The notes: generated by a model not told the origin, from the sequence alone. Counted from the stretch's first letter, positions 42,205 through 54,572 are shown. The stretch: 64,000 nt of DNA from Engraulis encrasicolus (GCF_034702125.1 NC_085869.1:12107907-12171906), one strand, 5' to 3'. Translations and numbers: made by a program.

Positions 42205-42960
42205 CCATGGAGAGAAGAGGAGAGGAGAGAAGAGGAGAGGAGAGGAGAGAAGAGGAGAGGAGAGGAGAGGAGAGGAGAGAAGAGAAGAGAAGAGAAGAGA
42301 AGAGAAGAGAAGAGAAGAGAAGAGAGAAGAGAGGAGAAGAGAAGAGGAGAGGAGAGAAGACAAGAGAAAAGTGAAGAGAAGAGAAGAGAAGAGAAGAGAA
42401 GAGAAGAGAAGAGAAGAGAAGAGAAGAGAAGAGAAGAGAAGAGGAGAGGAGAAGAGAAGAGAAGAGGAGAGGAGAGGAGAGGAGAGGAGAGAAGACAAGA
42501 GAAAAGTGAAGAGAAGAGAAGAGAAGAGAAGAGAAGAGAAGAGGAGAGGAGAGGAGAGGAGAAGAGAAGAGAAGAGAAGAGATGAGGAGAGAAGAGATGA
42601 GGAGAAGAGAAGAGAAGAAGAGAGGAGAAGAGTGAAGAGAGAAGAGAAGAGAAGAGTGAAGAGAGAAGAGAAGAGAAGAGAAGAGAAGAGAAGAGAAGAG
42701 AAGAGAAGAGAAGAGAAGAGAAGAGAAGAGAAGAGAAGAGAAGAGAAGAGAGGAGAGGAGAGAAGAGATAATCAAAGAAGGAGGGGAGAGGAGGCACAAG
42801 GGAAAGAGGGGAGGAGAAGAGAGAAAAGGAGGGAGATGAAGCAAAAGGAAAGGAGAGGAGAAGAAGGGAAAAGAAAAGAGAGGAGGTGAAGAGAGGAGAG
42901 TAGAGTAGAGGAGGAGAGGAGAGGAGGCGAGGTGGGGCGGGGCGGGGAGGCTATAGACTA
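42205..42960 (+). repeat. Polypurine tract (GAAGA/GAGGA), about 750 bp
   Basis: Nearly pure A/G with many GAGAA and GAGGA pentamers and higher-order repeats. Confidence 0.93.
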
Positions 42961-42963
42961 AGG

Positions 42964-43314
42964 CAGGGGTTCCCAAACTTTACCATGACAAGGCCCCCCA
43001 GATACCGGTAGATTCCAGCCAAGGACCCCCTTACATGGGCCGTGACACGCAATTTTTTTCTGCAGACCCCGGTTTTACAACTTGATGAAGTTGATGCATT
43101 CCTAAACCCATACAAGTACTACAGAAAGCATAATAGTCTACATTGTAAATAAGATTATTTAGCTTTTTTTTGTTTATGTTGGCTTCATAAGCTTTTCAAG
43201 TTGTTAAATTATTCATTTTATTTTGCTATACTTTTCCTGCCGATCTTCCGCGGCCCTCCTGGCATCCCCTCGCGGCCCCCCAGGGGTCCCCGGCCCCCAC
43301 TTTGAAAACCACTG
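42964..43314. mobile_element. hAT MITE (CAGGGGTTCCCAAACTTT)
   Basis: Ends CAGGGGTTCCCAAAC and (inverted) CAGTGGTTTTCAAAG. Flanks GACTAAGG and GGCTAAGG match 7 of 8. A GGCTAAGGTATTGGGG minisatellite follows (43315-43442). Confidence 0.8.
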
Positions 43315-43661
43315 GGCTAAGGTATTGGGGCTGGGGGCTGTAGAGGAGGGGAGGCGAGGCGGGGAGGCTATAGGCTAAGGTATTGGGGCAGGGGGAGGCG
43401 GGGAGGCTATAGGCTAAGGTATTGGGGCTGGGGGTTGTAGATTTACATCTGTGTCGAGCTGCTTGATGGCTCCCACATGGTGCATAATTTCAGTGAGTTT
43501 GAATGTGCGGGTGGCGGCCTGGCAGGACAGATTGATTGGGGAGGCATTTTTATTCCGCATGTCAGGTGGCTGTAAAGCACAGAGAGAGGGGCGAGCTATA
43601 GCTGCTGCTGCACCCGCTAACACAGCAGCAGCAGACCTACACAGCAGGAGAGAGGGAGAGG

Positions 43662-43667
<6 letters not shown>

Positions 43668-43723
<56 letters not shown>

Positions 43724-43725
43724 TG
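43668..43725 (+). repeat. GA microsatellite
   Basis: (GA)n array. Confidence 0.93.
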
Positions 43726-43877
43726 TAGAGAAAGGCAACGTGCTATTACAGACCTATACAATAGATAGACCTATTAGACCCATGCAGGAGAGAGAGAGGG
43801 GGAGAAAGGGATATAAGAGAGAGATGAAGAGAAGGGCAACTCACTATCATAGACCTATACTTATTATGCCTATGTAG

Positions 43878-43950
<73 letters not shown>
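43878..43950 (+). repeat. GA microsatellite
   Basis: Uninterrupted (GA)n. Confidence 0.95.
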
Positions 43951-43953
<3 letters not shown>

Positions 43954-44089
43954 GTTGAGGATAGCGCAGGTTGTCCATTTTTCATGGAATAATTAACAGC
44001 CCAGTTTGAGCTCCTGCTGTAAACTCCCTGATTAGTTGATCCATGATGAAGTTTGCACCCCTTTTCCCCCTCTCTTCTCTCTTGTTGCA

Positions 44090-44195
<106 letters not shown>

Positions 44196-44469
44196 TGTGT
44201 TCCCCAGAGCAATTTATCAGCTCATCTAAGTCCCCTCTCTTGATAGATGGCGCGCATAAAAGTGAGCGGGCCCCTAAAGTGATGGCTCATCACTGTGTGG
44301 TCCAATAAACTCGGAGGGGAATTAAATATGCATGTTCTGTGATGCCGGGACAGGCCCCTATAAATCCATGCCAAGTAAGCCTGTCCTGGCCAGGCCAGGC
44401 CAGCCGCAGCAAACGCCACGGCTGGACTGGAACCACAAACCGGCCCAGGCATTTTTGCCATAGACCAGG

Positions 44470-44628
44470 GGTCCGTATCTCGAAAGCGTCTTTGCTAACG
44501 ACGGTAGCAACGTCCTTCGTAAGAGCGACTCAACTCTCTCTCGACAGCGACGCTCACCACTAAATCCAAGGGAATGGTAAGACGGTCTTAAGACGGTTAG
44601 CAACGACAAGAATCGAGAAACGGACCCC
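44470..44628. mobile_element. Foldback MITE (GGGGTCCGTATCTCGA)
   Basis: GGGGTCCGTATCTCGA on the left and TCGAGAAACGGACCCC on the right, with inner GCTAAC and GTTAGC. Related to the 47055-47182 family. Confidence 0.7.
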
Positions 44629-44646
44629 AGCCTCTCTCACCCCCAC

Positions 44647-44772
44647 TAGTGGTGTAGTCTACGTAGAAGGCAGGTATACGGAGTATACCCACTTCCAAAT
44701 TTCAGTATACCCACTTAAAAAAATGTTCAAATATACAGTATACCCACTACAAAAAAGTACACTACACCACTG
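44647..44772. mobile_element. MITE of the AGTGGTGTAGTCTACGTAGA family, copy 3
   Basis: Shorter internal version. Perfect 8-bp duplication ACCCCCAC at 44639-44646 and 44773-44780. Confidence 0.85.
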
Positions 44773-47018
44773 ACCCCCACCCCCCTACCACAGATATGAT
44801 GGGCTCAGTCCACTGTATATTTAAGATGCCCCTAGATGCCCCATCTAAATTGTGGGCCGGTCTTTAAGGGAAAATTCGAAACAAACAAAAAAACAAACGG
44901 ATCGGCCCCTGAGGACTGTCCACCGGGAAATTGCCCTGTATGCCAGATTACCAGTCCAGGCCTGGCCGCAGCTAACGCTAAACGAGTGTTTTATGGCAGC
45001 ACCATTCTAGGAGCTTCGACAACTAAAGTCTATATACTATCCTATATCCCTCTGCACCGACTACCCAGCTCCTTGGCATGGGGAGAGGGGGGGGACTTAG
45101 GATAAATTTGAGGAGTGGGAGTTGTCGCGAAAAGATAGCAGTATTTACACAGACGAAGCCCCTCTTTAAGCCTGAACAGACAGCACTTTGCACCAGGACA
45201 GCCCGGCAAGCTACCCCTGGCCTCGCCATAAGAGGATAAACAGACTCAACTCTCGCTGGGAGGAATGCTTTCAGAAAGAGAGAGAGATAGAATCAGAGAG
45301 AGAGAGAGAGAGAGTAGGGGAGACACACTGATTTGGACCGAGGCCAGATTCCCTCCACTTTTCCTCGAGCTGTCCAGATAGCCGGGCTGAACCCACTGAC
45401 AAGCTACTGACGCTATCCACAGACACCCACTGAGACAAGACAAATCTGTGATGGAGGCTTGGGGGCCAGCAGAGTTAGGCAGGCAGAGACAGAGGAGCTC
45501 GCTCATGATATGGTCCAGACGTGTTTTTAATGGAGAATGGAACAAAACAAAAAAACTGGTTAACAAACAGCAACTGGTGATGCTTTTTTCCTGTAATATG
45601 TAGTGTAATGTTTATAAGACCAGGCTGACAAGTGAAGTCACATGTAAAAATGCAGATGTTGGAAAAAAAACAGGAATGACCCAAAGGAGCCATATCGAAG
45701 AGAGTCAAAGAAAATGGAATAAAAAAACAACAAAAAAAGAGAACAGAAACCAGAAAAATAAACAATAAATCAAAGAGTCGTTTAAGTGAACAAAATGCGG
45801 GGACGAAAAAAAATCAATCAGGGACATCTAACAACAGCACTACAGACGTGTTATGCAGTATACATGCTCCAATAAAATGAACAGATATTTTTAATGAGCT
45901 TCCCAACAGTAACATTCATATTTGTTTGTCTTTCTCTCCCAACCCCACTCCTCTTCAGTCTTCAGTCAAGTCCTTGATGGCATTCAACCCCCATGCTGCA
46001 CAGTCTTGGATCATTCTGACATTTCTCTATAGCCTGCCAAAAGATGACCCCCCCCCCCACCCCAACCCCCAACCCTACCCCAACATCAACTGCGCTCGCC
46101 GAAAAGATGGTCGATCACCCCTCCCCTCCCCTAAACCCCTTCCCCTTGCATCTCATCTCATCTCATCCCCCCCACCACTCCCTGGCCACAGCACTAGCCA
46201 AAAAGATGGTCGATCGCCCCTCCTCTCCTCTCCTCTCCTCTCCTACTCTTCCCCTCTCCTCCTCTGCTCTCCCTTTTCCCCAGTCGACTCCGTCTTTCCC
46301 TTTGAAGAGCCTTCCCAGTCCTCCGGGGGGAGAGAGCGAGCGAGCGAGCGAGCAAGACCCAGCTGCAGCGCGATTAAAATGTGTTTGTCTCCCTTTGAAA
46401 GTGTAAAAGCTGAGACGGAGCACTGCATAGTGTCAAAGACAAAAAGGAAAAAAAAAACACACTTTGGCATCTCAAAAGACATCCAACTCCTTTCCCACTG
46501 TGTCACTGGCTAGATAAATATCCGTCCCTCTCGTTTTAAAAAGAGAACACACGCACACAAAAAAACAACACCACGCTCCTCGTTTCATTCCATCTCATTT
46601 CGATCTGAAAACAGTCCACCCCCCCCAACCCCCCACCGCCTCTTCTTCCAGCAAGAAATAACCCTCGCACAGGGAAATCTCTCCACAAAGGATGCCGACA
46701 AGCTCTCCTACACAAACCCTTCTCTATTGCAATAAGGCAATGAGTCATAAAAAAGATATAAAACAACATATAATACAAACAAAGCAACCAACTAAAATAA
46801 ACCTACTTTTTTTCTTAAAGGGTTACAACTCATTTTTTTCTTTTTCTTTTAAAAAAAATGACAATGAAAAAAGAACATACAATAGTGCAATTTTTGTTGT
46901 TCAGTTGTATGGAACGCTTCTTCTTCTTCTTCTTCTTCTTCTTCTCCTACTTCTTCTTCATCTTCTTCTCCGTCTCTCCTCCTTGCTTGTGTGTCTCATT
47001 GGGTCGCTCCAGCTCAGG

Positions 47019-47326
47019 GGCCTACACTAAGAAGCTGTTTTCAGGAGTAAACCAGGACCCCGTTTCTCGACAGTGTCATTGCTAACTAAGCGAGCAACTT
47101 ACTTGGTTGCAATGCAATTTCCCATTGGCAACCTAGTAAGTTGCTAACCGGTTAGCAACGATGCTTTCGAGAAACAAGGTCCAGGTTAAGTTAAGCGGTA
47201 AAGCATCTAATAGAAGAGCCCTCATTTTCTTGGACTCCAGGCTCTTCCATTAGATGCTTTACCTCTTAACTTACTGTAACCTGGTTTACTCCTGAACCAG
47301 CTTCTTAGTACAGGCCCTTGGTTGCT
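47019..47326. mobile_element. Foldback MITE close to the frzb stop codon
   Basis: ACTAAGAAGCTG and (inverted) ACTAAGAAGCTGGTTCAGGA ends, with an inner TAGAAGAGCC.../GGCTCTTCCATTAG pair. It contains a second MITE (47055-47182). On the minus strand it begins 37 nt past the frzb stop, so it probably lies in the 3' UTR. Confidence 0.75.
47055..47182. mobile_element. MITE nested in the 47019-47326 element
   Basis: GGACCCCGTTTCTCGA and (inverted) GGACCTTGTTTCTCGA. Inserted in AAACCAGG/AGGTTAAG of the host MITE. Confidence 0.75.
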
Positions 47327-47362
47327 CCAGCTCAGCTGGGCTCAGCCTAAAGCACGCTGGGA

Positions 47363-47434
47363 TCAGTAGCGGCTTCGTCTTGCGTTACTCCTGCCCGAGT
47401 TCCCCCTGCTCTGCTCCTGGAGCTGGTTCCAGCG
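47363..47434 (-). CDS. frzb: frzb last coding exon
   Basis: 72 nt including TGA, minus-strand acceptor TCTGTCAG, phase 0. Encodes [17 protein letters not shown] and the basic end. Shorter than the human tail. Confidence 0.88.
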   Translation of the reverse strand, partial: RWNQLQEQSRGNSGRSNARRSRY

Positions 47435-47457
47435 CTGACAGACAGATAGAAGGGGAC

Positions 47458-47492
<35 letters not shown>

Positions 47493-50400
47493 ATGAAATG
47501 AAAACCTTTCACTTCCTAAAGACGTCAAAAAAACATGACCAGAGAAGTAGACATGGCAGAACAATAATATAGAAATGTAACTTTAGTAAAACTCAAAGGT
47601 GGCCTTACAACTTTTTCACACGTTTTTTTCCCACCCCCTTCACAAAAGTGACATTTCACTGAACTGAGCCAATTTCCTCTCGCCTCTGTCCACAAGCATC
47701 CTGTTTCAGTCTTTGCTAAAGGTTATACTACTTAAACAGCAACCGAGCGTAGAGAGAGAAATCATGGTTAGGCCTCAAGTGTCTTTGAGTAAGTAACCCT
47801 TGCATAAATCTTCCAACTGTGGGAAAAGGGCTTCTCTTCTCTTCTCTTCTCTTCAGTGGGTTCGAGTTTTTCCACCAGCAGCACAGGGCTGTGCTGGTGT
47901 GGAGAGGAGAGGAGGGAGAAACCTCCTCCTTCACAGCACCCACACAGACACATGTTGATGCTAATTACACAGATCGCTGAGCACGTCAGGCAAATGTGGG
48001 AGGGCGTTTGTTTAATAAATGCATTCTCCTTCCCTTTTCACAATACAAACAAACTTCAACGATGCACCGTGATGCAGGCACATCACATTTGGAGCTATGT
48101 CTTTTCCCAACAAAAGACAGCTAGTTCCAATCCAATAGGGAAATAATGGTTATTTTACCCCATTTTAGCCTAAGCCCTTTTTGGAAAAAGGTGCCCTCTG
48201 CCTATTAAATCCTAAATATCTCAGCCTCCGAAGCACATAAAAACATGAAATAAGTTGCATTTAAAAGCTAGGGCCCTCATTTTGCATTAGAATGTGTTCA
48301 TTCAGCTCTGACATACCCACTTTATTAACAAAACAGCTCAAATCTCAAGAACCTGAATGCAGCATATACGTCACCCCAGGACAAAATGGGTTGAAAAGTG
48401 AAAACATCTTGATCTTACCACAACCTTTCTTCCTACTTTGTCCTTCCACTTCTGTGCAATTGACCCCTCTATGAGAAGTAGCCTTAATAAGAAAAATAAA
48501 TAAAAAAGACATCATAAAAAAGCAACAGAAAAAAACAACAGAAAAGGTATTTGTTAACAAATAGGCTTAACATATGACAATTTTAGCATCAATTTTGGGT
48601 GAAAACCATTGACCTTCAATATACATTTTTGTTTAAATTTGAATGTAATTTGGCCAGGAGAGTCCCATTGAGACAGAGTGTCTCTTCTGCCAGGGAGTCC
48701 TGGTCAAAATATAAACCAAACAAATAAGTTCCACACAGTCAAATGTGCAGTGTGAATTTAACATTAAAAGAGTTGCTTGAACATCTTCGAGAGTGTATGT
48801 GGTCTCGGAGTAATCTTCTAGGTGTTGAATTAACACAGCAATTATTTACTGTGTAGGCACAAACACAATTAACACATAATTAAGAAAACAAAATAACTTG
48901 TATGCAAGCATAGGCCTAAGCCTGCGTGGGTGTTGTGATTTGATGATGTTTAGCCTACCTGGAGCGTTCCTCGTTCTCGTAGCCCATGATGATGTACTCC
49001 TCGTTGGCCACCAGCTCGGGACACAGGCAGCCGGAGTTGTAGTGCAGGGTCACCACATCTCGGGGGATGTTGACCAGCGACGACTTCAGCACGTCCTTCA
49101 CCTCCACGATGGCACTCAGGTCGTGGTTACGAGTACGGATCTCCTTGACTCGCGCACGGATGACTGGTGTAAAAGTTCACAGTAAAAATGTTGGAAACAC
49201 TTAGTCAAATTTAACACTCAAAAAAGGTGTGCGTCCTTCTCTTTAGGTGTTGAATGTAGGCCTACTGTGTTGATATGAGTGGTTGAGTTTGGTTTTGATA
49301 GGCTTCATAAATAAATGTATTTTGGTTACATCATGGACACTTACACATTGATGTGATTTTCTTGCTGTCAACTTTGAAACTATTTTTTTTCTTAAACTCA
49401 GGCTAAACTGACTGTAAAGCAACTGTATGCAGCAACTGTAATGCTTTTAGTGTTCCTATATGAATGTTTTATAATGGCACCTTTCTACATGAAACTTCAA
49501 CAAGTCACAAAATATGACAACCATAGAAAACCACTTACCATAATTGTAATTATTCTTCGAATAGGTTTGTCTGGCAAGCCTGACAGCCTTGCACCTGCAG
49601 CGGTCTGAAATACAGCACAGATTGTACACCCCTTAAGTTAAACCAGCCAGAGGCAGTCTCAACACAACGTTTTAAAATGTTGCTCTCTGACAGACTGACT
49701 GACAGAGGTGACTGACTGCTGCAAAATGTATCTGAAATGTATCTGTGTGAGCTGCTGTTAAAACTTTTAAAGACTCACCACCACCTCCTTTACAGTTACC
49801 ATTGTGAGAGTCCATTGGAAAGTCAGGATTTGATTCTAAATTAAAACAGGACCGACATTAGTGTCTAGTTGTATGATTAGTTTTATTTGTATGGTCAATG
49901 CTTTATGCTTAGTAAAAAAAAATCTCCCAAACATATTCTACACATTGGAACTCTTACCATGGGAGCACTTGGAGGGGTCTTGGTAGGGAGTGTCTTAAAA
50001 AGTAAGCATAAAAACGTGTTTATAAAGGATAGGATGTATGTATTGTCACTGAATCCTGTATCCTATAATAAAAGCAAGTATGTCCACTGACAGTAATTTA
50101 GCGGACACCGCTGACACCTGATAATAAATACCTGGTCCCTCCGCTTTAACGATAGCCTCGGGAGATATGCAAACTCCTCGGTCATAGACGGGTAAATCCT
50201 CGCACGCCAGACTCTCCGGCCAGGTGTGGTTGTATCTTTTCATGATGGGCTCGCAGCCGCACTTGGCTTTCTCGCACACCGACTTGCACGGCTTGATGGG
50301 GTCGTGCTGGAAGTCTATGGTGCATATGGGCGCGTACATGGCGCACAGAAAGAAGAGCAGATCCGGGCTACAAGCGGTGCCCAGCAAGCCCTCAAACTGC

Positions 50401-50585
50401 TCGATTGCCAAGACCGCGTTCGCCTGGGTGCTGTGATGAAGGTGGTTCGGCATTTTGGTCATGTTCCACGGCATGGACTTGCACATTGGGATGCGGATGG
50501 GCTCGCACGCTGCCCCTGTTGCGCACGGGATCCTCACCAAGCAGGCCAGCGCGAGGAAAGAAATGTACAGCTTCTGAGAAAACAT
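47363..50585 (-). CDS. frzb: Secreted frizzled-related protein 3 (FRZB), seven coding exons
   Basis: FRZB is a secreted Wnt antagonist. The joined exons total 954 nt (317 residues plus stop), with all junctions GT-AG and matching phase. The start at 50585 is chosen because [17 protein letters not shown] reads as a signal peptide; the frame is open 33 codons further upstream. Exon 1 holds the whole frizzled cysteine-rich domain ([51 protein letters not shown]). Later exons encode the netrin-like domain ([51 protein letters not shown]) and a basic tail ending ARRSRY. Human FRZB is about 325 residues from memory. A 36-nt exon has no counterpart in the human protein as I recall it. Coordinates give the span. 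Confidence 0.97.
48153..48397. mobile_element. Diverged relative of the 19523-19836 MITE
   Basis: Shares GAAGCACATAAAAA and CATTAGAATGTGTTCATTCA. It lies about 20 bp downstream (minus strand) of the 48419 exon. Confidence 0.6.
48419..48482 (-). CDS. frzb: frzb exon 6: netrin-like domain end
   Basis: 64 nt, acceptor TTATTAAG, donor GTAAGA, phase 2 to 0. Encodes [20 protein letters not shown] and V. It bridges ERSR of exon 5 to RW of the last exon. Confidence 0.93.
48959..49163 (-). CDS. frzb: frzb exon 5: netrin-like domain core
   Basis: 205 nt, acceptor TTACACCAG, donor GTAGGC, phase 1 to 2. Encodes [20 protein letters not shown] to [12 protein letters not shown]. Confidence 0.96.
49539..49604 (-). 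CDS. frzb: frzb exon 4: netrin-like domain start
   Basis: 66 nt, acceptor GTATTTCAG, donor GTAAGT, phase 1 to 1. Encodes [20 protein letters not shown] and NY. Confidence 0.95.
49779..49835 (-). CDS. frzb: frzb exon 3: linker
   Basis: 57 nt, acceptor TTAATTTAG, donor GTGAGT, phase 1 to 1. Encodes [19 protein letters not shown], matching the FPMDS-NGNC linker. Confidence 0.93.
49958..49993 (-). CDS. frzb: frzb exon 2: 36-nt microexon
   Basis: Acceptor TTTTTAAG, donor GTAAGA, phase 1 to 1. Encodes [12 protein letters not shown]. It fits the phases on both sides, and skipping would also keep the frame, so it may be optional. Confidence 0.75.
50132..50585 (-). CDS. frzb: frzb exon 1: signal peptide and frizzled CRD
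   Basis: 454 nt from the ATG, donor CAG/GTATTT, ends in phase 1. Encodes the signal peptide, the CRD with its conserved cysteines, and [19 protein letters not shown]. Confidence 0.97.
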
Positions 50586-50630
50586 CTTTCTTGGCGAAGT
50601 GATCAGCTGCACGGGCTCGAACAAGTTCCG

Positions 50631-50640
50631 TCTATTTATG
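50631..50640 (-). promoter_or_regulatory. TATA-like box upstream of frzb
   Basis: The minus strand reads CATAAATAGA about 46 bp before the chosen ATG. If used, transcription would start after the upstream in-frame ATG (50684), which agrees with the chosen start. The match is not exact. Confidence 0.3.
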
Positions 50641-52209
50641 TGGTCAGCAAAAAGGAAGAATTCCGTGAAGGAAGGATTCACCACACCTTTTAAAAAAAGG
50701 AAAACCTTGAGTGCAAAGCCACAAAAATGTTCTGAAACTGCCTAGATTGACATGTTGAGATTTGCGTCATTCACCTGGAGAAAATAGGTCATCTTTTCTG
50801 TTTTGGCAGAAAGTGGAAAAAAGTCGATTCCTCTAGGAAAGCCTGATGCAGTTGAGTTGATAGTTTGTTCCTTAGTCAGTGGGTGCATACTCCTTCATGG
50901 TGCTGTGCTGTGACGGTAGGTGGGCAGTGCTTCCCTCGCTCCACGTATGCCTGTGCGCGCATCAGTGATTGCAAGCGTCCGCAGCTGTACCAATAGTGAA
51001 GTGACCTCACAGTGCGGGATCAGCTCCTTTTTAGCCCTGGGAGCGTCTCTGCCACTGCCCACCCTTCTCTCCCTCCCTCCCTCCCTCTCAGAGTCTTCAC
51101 TGTGATAGCGAGGCACACAGAGACTCACAGAGCCTACGTTACCTCTTTTGGACGCATCGACAGTAGTTTATTTCACCGATAACACTTAGACAGTCTAACG
51201 AGATTGCTGCATGTCTTGCAGACTGGGCTGTTGTAACGCTTTTCATGGCAGATTAGCCTACGTGTCTTTTCAATTATGTAGTCTACTGAAAAGACTCCTA
51301 CTCAAACACTGCCAAGTACCCTGTCTGTCGAAAGATAAGTTAAGAGGCTTCAACTTGTTTGCTAAGCCCACAGATAAAGGTCAACTGTTGCCAGTGGCAC
51401 CACACCTGGTAAATGTTGGTTTGCGCGCGGCGTGAAACTGCTATAAACATTAAACTAGAAGCAATAATTAAAACTCGCCTACTTACCACGCGGCTTGATA
51501 ACGCGCAGGTTCTCCTGAGCCAAACCAACAAGTACTGCTAGTAGGCCTACACGAAAACAGGCCAAGAATAAACCGAGTCAGCCATCGCAGTGATGGTGCC
51601 AATTGTTTCAATCGTGACTGGATTTAACGTCGAGAGCACCCCCCTGACCCCCACTGGTCTTCCTCCTACTTGTAGTAAGGTGACGTTGTGATGAGACCTT
51701 TCCTGTAGCTCAAACGGTGCACTTGTGCACTTCAGTGTTCATGTTTCAGTGCGTATGGCGTATTAGTTACGCAAGGAAACATAGTGCTCGAAATGCAAAA
51801 GTGGGCCATTTGAGATCCAGCACTTGTAGCTATGCATATGGACATGGCTGCCGCGTGTCACCCCTGCTACAAATGTTTCTAGGAAAATAATTCCTTATGT
51901 TAAAATACTGAAGACCTCATACAAACACAGAGAAGCCAATAATAACAATGTCTAAAAGCAAAACTCCAGAGAATAATAACTACTCGCAGGGGCGCTTCCA
52001 GAAATGTTGGGCCCCCTTAAGGGCCCCTGTCAGTGCTGTCAGTGTGTGGGCCCTGTGGGAATCTTTAACACCTTTCCCACCCTAGCAGCACCCATGACAA
52101 GTCGATATCACTCTATGAGAATCACACTTGGCATCCAAAATAGTGTCATTTCACAGCAGCAAGTAGCACACACAACATGATGAGGAGTTTAAACTCAAGA
52201 CGAGACAAG
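50641..52209. other. frzb upstream region
   Basis: Single-copy-looking DNA with no gene I recognise. A MITE-like GGGCCC-rich piece is at about 51.99-52.07 kb. Probably contains the frzb promoter. Confidence 0.6.
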
Positions 52210-53169
52210 TTTATGCATATGACCTGATGTTTATTCGTGTTATGGAAGATACATGGTCATTTCCAAAAATTCAAAACATATAAAACTGGTTAAGGGGAGA
52301 ACAACTGATAAACATTCAATAAATATGTACGAATGTTTATTATACCGCATAGACAGGTACACTGGAGTGGTAACGCCAATTAGGCATTATGAGTTAGTTA
52401 AAAAATTATACTATGCTTTGTACAAACAACACTATTGGTTGTTTTTTTTTTAATAACATGTAGTTAACCACAATTCTGCTGTTTTCAACCCAAATGAGAT
52501 GCTATTATTTCAGTATTTTGGCAAATAATTCAAAGTAACACAATGTGTAAAAATAAAATGCAAATTCACAGAAAGAAAAGCACGCATTAACCCACACAGA
52601 TTAAATCTAGAAGGACATCTAAAAGAATCACTGTGTATCATAGAGGCATCTGTCATTAAACAAGCATTTTTTTTAGCATGATGTAGATTACGTATTTTCA
52701 CCCCAACCCGTCCCAAATACACACACAGATACAGATTTTTTCTTGCTTCCATTTCAAATTAAGAAACAAAAAAAGCTCAAAAGTTCATTTTTTTCTCCTT
52801 TTTTTTCTCAAAGTAGTGCCACATGTCCCTGACAACCTTACGTGTTTACCTTCAATGTTCAATAAACAGGTTGTTCATACAATACTTTTTTTGTTTGTTT
52901 GTTTGTTTGTTTTTTTGTTCGTTGCATTTTTTTCTTTATGAAAGGTTGGATCCCACAAAAGCCTTAAGACTATAAGGTTAAAAGAAGAAGACTACACGGG
53001 TCTATGGAATGAGAGCTCTCTGTGCCCGCTTGACATGCCAAGAAGAGTGGCGGGGGGAGGAGAGGAGAGGAGGGGTGGAGGTGGAGGTGGTAGGAGGATG
53101 GAGGGGGCATCAGGGGGGCAGTAGGGTTGGGTGGTTGGTCAGTTGGTTGGTTGGTCGTGTGGTCATCTT
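52210..53169 (-). other. nckap1: Probable nckap1 3' UTR
   Basis: AT-rich sequence after the nckap1 stop. A minus-strand AATAAA at 52230-52235 is a candidate poly(A) signal. The UTR end is inferred, not shown. Confidence 0.45.
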
Positions 53170-53286
53170 TTATGCAGAGGCGGACACCGACTGTTTGTAG
53201 ACGGCGTGGTAAGCATTTCGGAGAAGGACGTAGGGGAAACACGATTCCAGCAGATCCATGGTGAGGAACGGAGATTCTTGCACAAT
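53170..53286 (-). CDS. nckap1: nckap1 last coding exon
   Basis: 117 nt including TAA, acceptor TTTCTAG, phase 0. Encodes [20 protein letters not shown] to [14 protein letters not shown]. Confidence 0.97.
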   Translation of the reverse strand: MVQESPFLTMDLLESCFPYVLLRNAYHAVYKQSVSASA

Positions 53287-53758
53287 CTAGAAAGAAAGCA
53301 CACACACACACCAAGCCAAAACCATGTGAGAAGAGGGAGAAATGAGAGCTTTTCCAAAACACAATTTTCGTAAGCTTTCGTCTTAGGCCCGTGCCATTTA
53401 AGAAAGCCAACTATTACAGGGCCAAGTCAGCCGTGGCGTGCGGCCTAGTCGACTTCTGTCCCACGCAGGAGATAAAGACAGCGCAGCTTTGCACGTCCTT
53501 TTCCTTTTCTTTTCTTTCCATTCCATGGCCCAGCGAAAAACTGTTAAGCGCTGCAGGCTGCTATGGATTACTGTTCAAAAAGAACCCCACGCCCCCCCCA
53601 AACAGACATCTCGCAGACGGATCCCTCAGCCCCCTCCAGACCAGGCCAACACAGCCCTTCGTCTCATGCATATGCATGGGTACATACAGTACACAGGCCA
53701 ATACTGAAGGATCACATCTTACAGTCAGCTGCGTTTTGAGTGGATTTTTGGTGTGTGT

Positions 53759-53841
<83 letters not shown>

Positions 53842-54019
53842 CGTATGTGCACGCGCGCCTGTACGTGGGTGGTTAGGTCAGCTGCACACTTTTAAAGTTT
53901 GACTTTTCCCCTTTTTTTGGAAAACTGAATTGCACCACAAATCGCAGGAGAAAAGTGGGAACAAAAATCTTTGGAGAACTCCTTTTCCCCTCCTTTCTCT
54001 CTTTCTTTCTTTCTTTCTT

Positions 54020-54061
<42 letters not shown>

Positions 54062-54104
54062 GCTCTCTCTCGCGCTCTCTCTCTCGCGCTCTCTCTCTCG
54101 CGCG

Positions 54105-54135
<31 letters not shown>

Positions 54136-54406
54136 GCGCTCTCTCTCTCTCGCGCTCTCTCTCTCTCCTCTGTTGCTCCGATGCAGAGGATACATGTCAG
54201 ACTGAATCAAAGACAAATATTTTTCCTTCCAATAGCTTTTGTATATTATGATAATTTTAGGTGAAGGGGAGCTCAGTGTGTTTCTCCTACGAGTCGAGGT
54301 GGAACGAAACAGAGTGGGGCTGCAAGCAGGAGCAGGAGCAGGAGCATGTGTGGACTGGAGGACTTGGGGGAGGAAATGAAATGCATTTGGGTGTGTGTGT
54401 GTGTTT

Positions 54407-54478
<72 letters not shown>

Positions 54479-54541
54479 GAGAGAAAGGAAGGAAGAAAGA
54501 AAGAGGGAAGCAGAGGGAGGAAGAGATTGAGAGTGTGAGAA

Positions 54542-54572
<31 letters not shown>

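Noticed and set aside
42014..42976. 320-codon minus-strand frame rich in S, L and F
   Set aside because: It is the polypurine tract read on the opposite strand and has no domain-like region.
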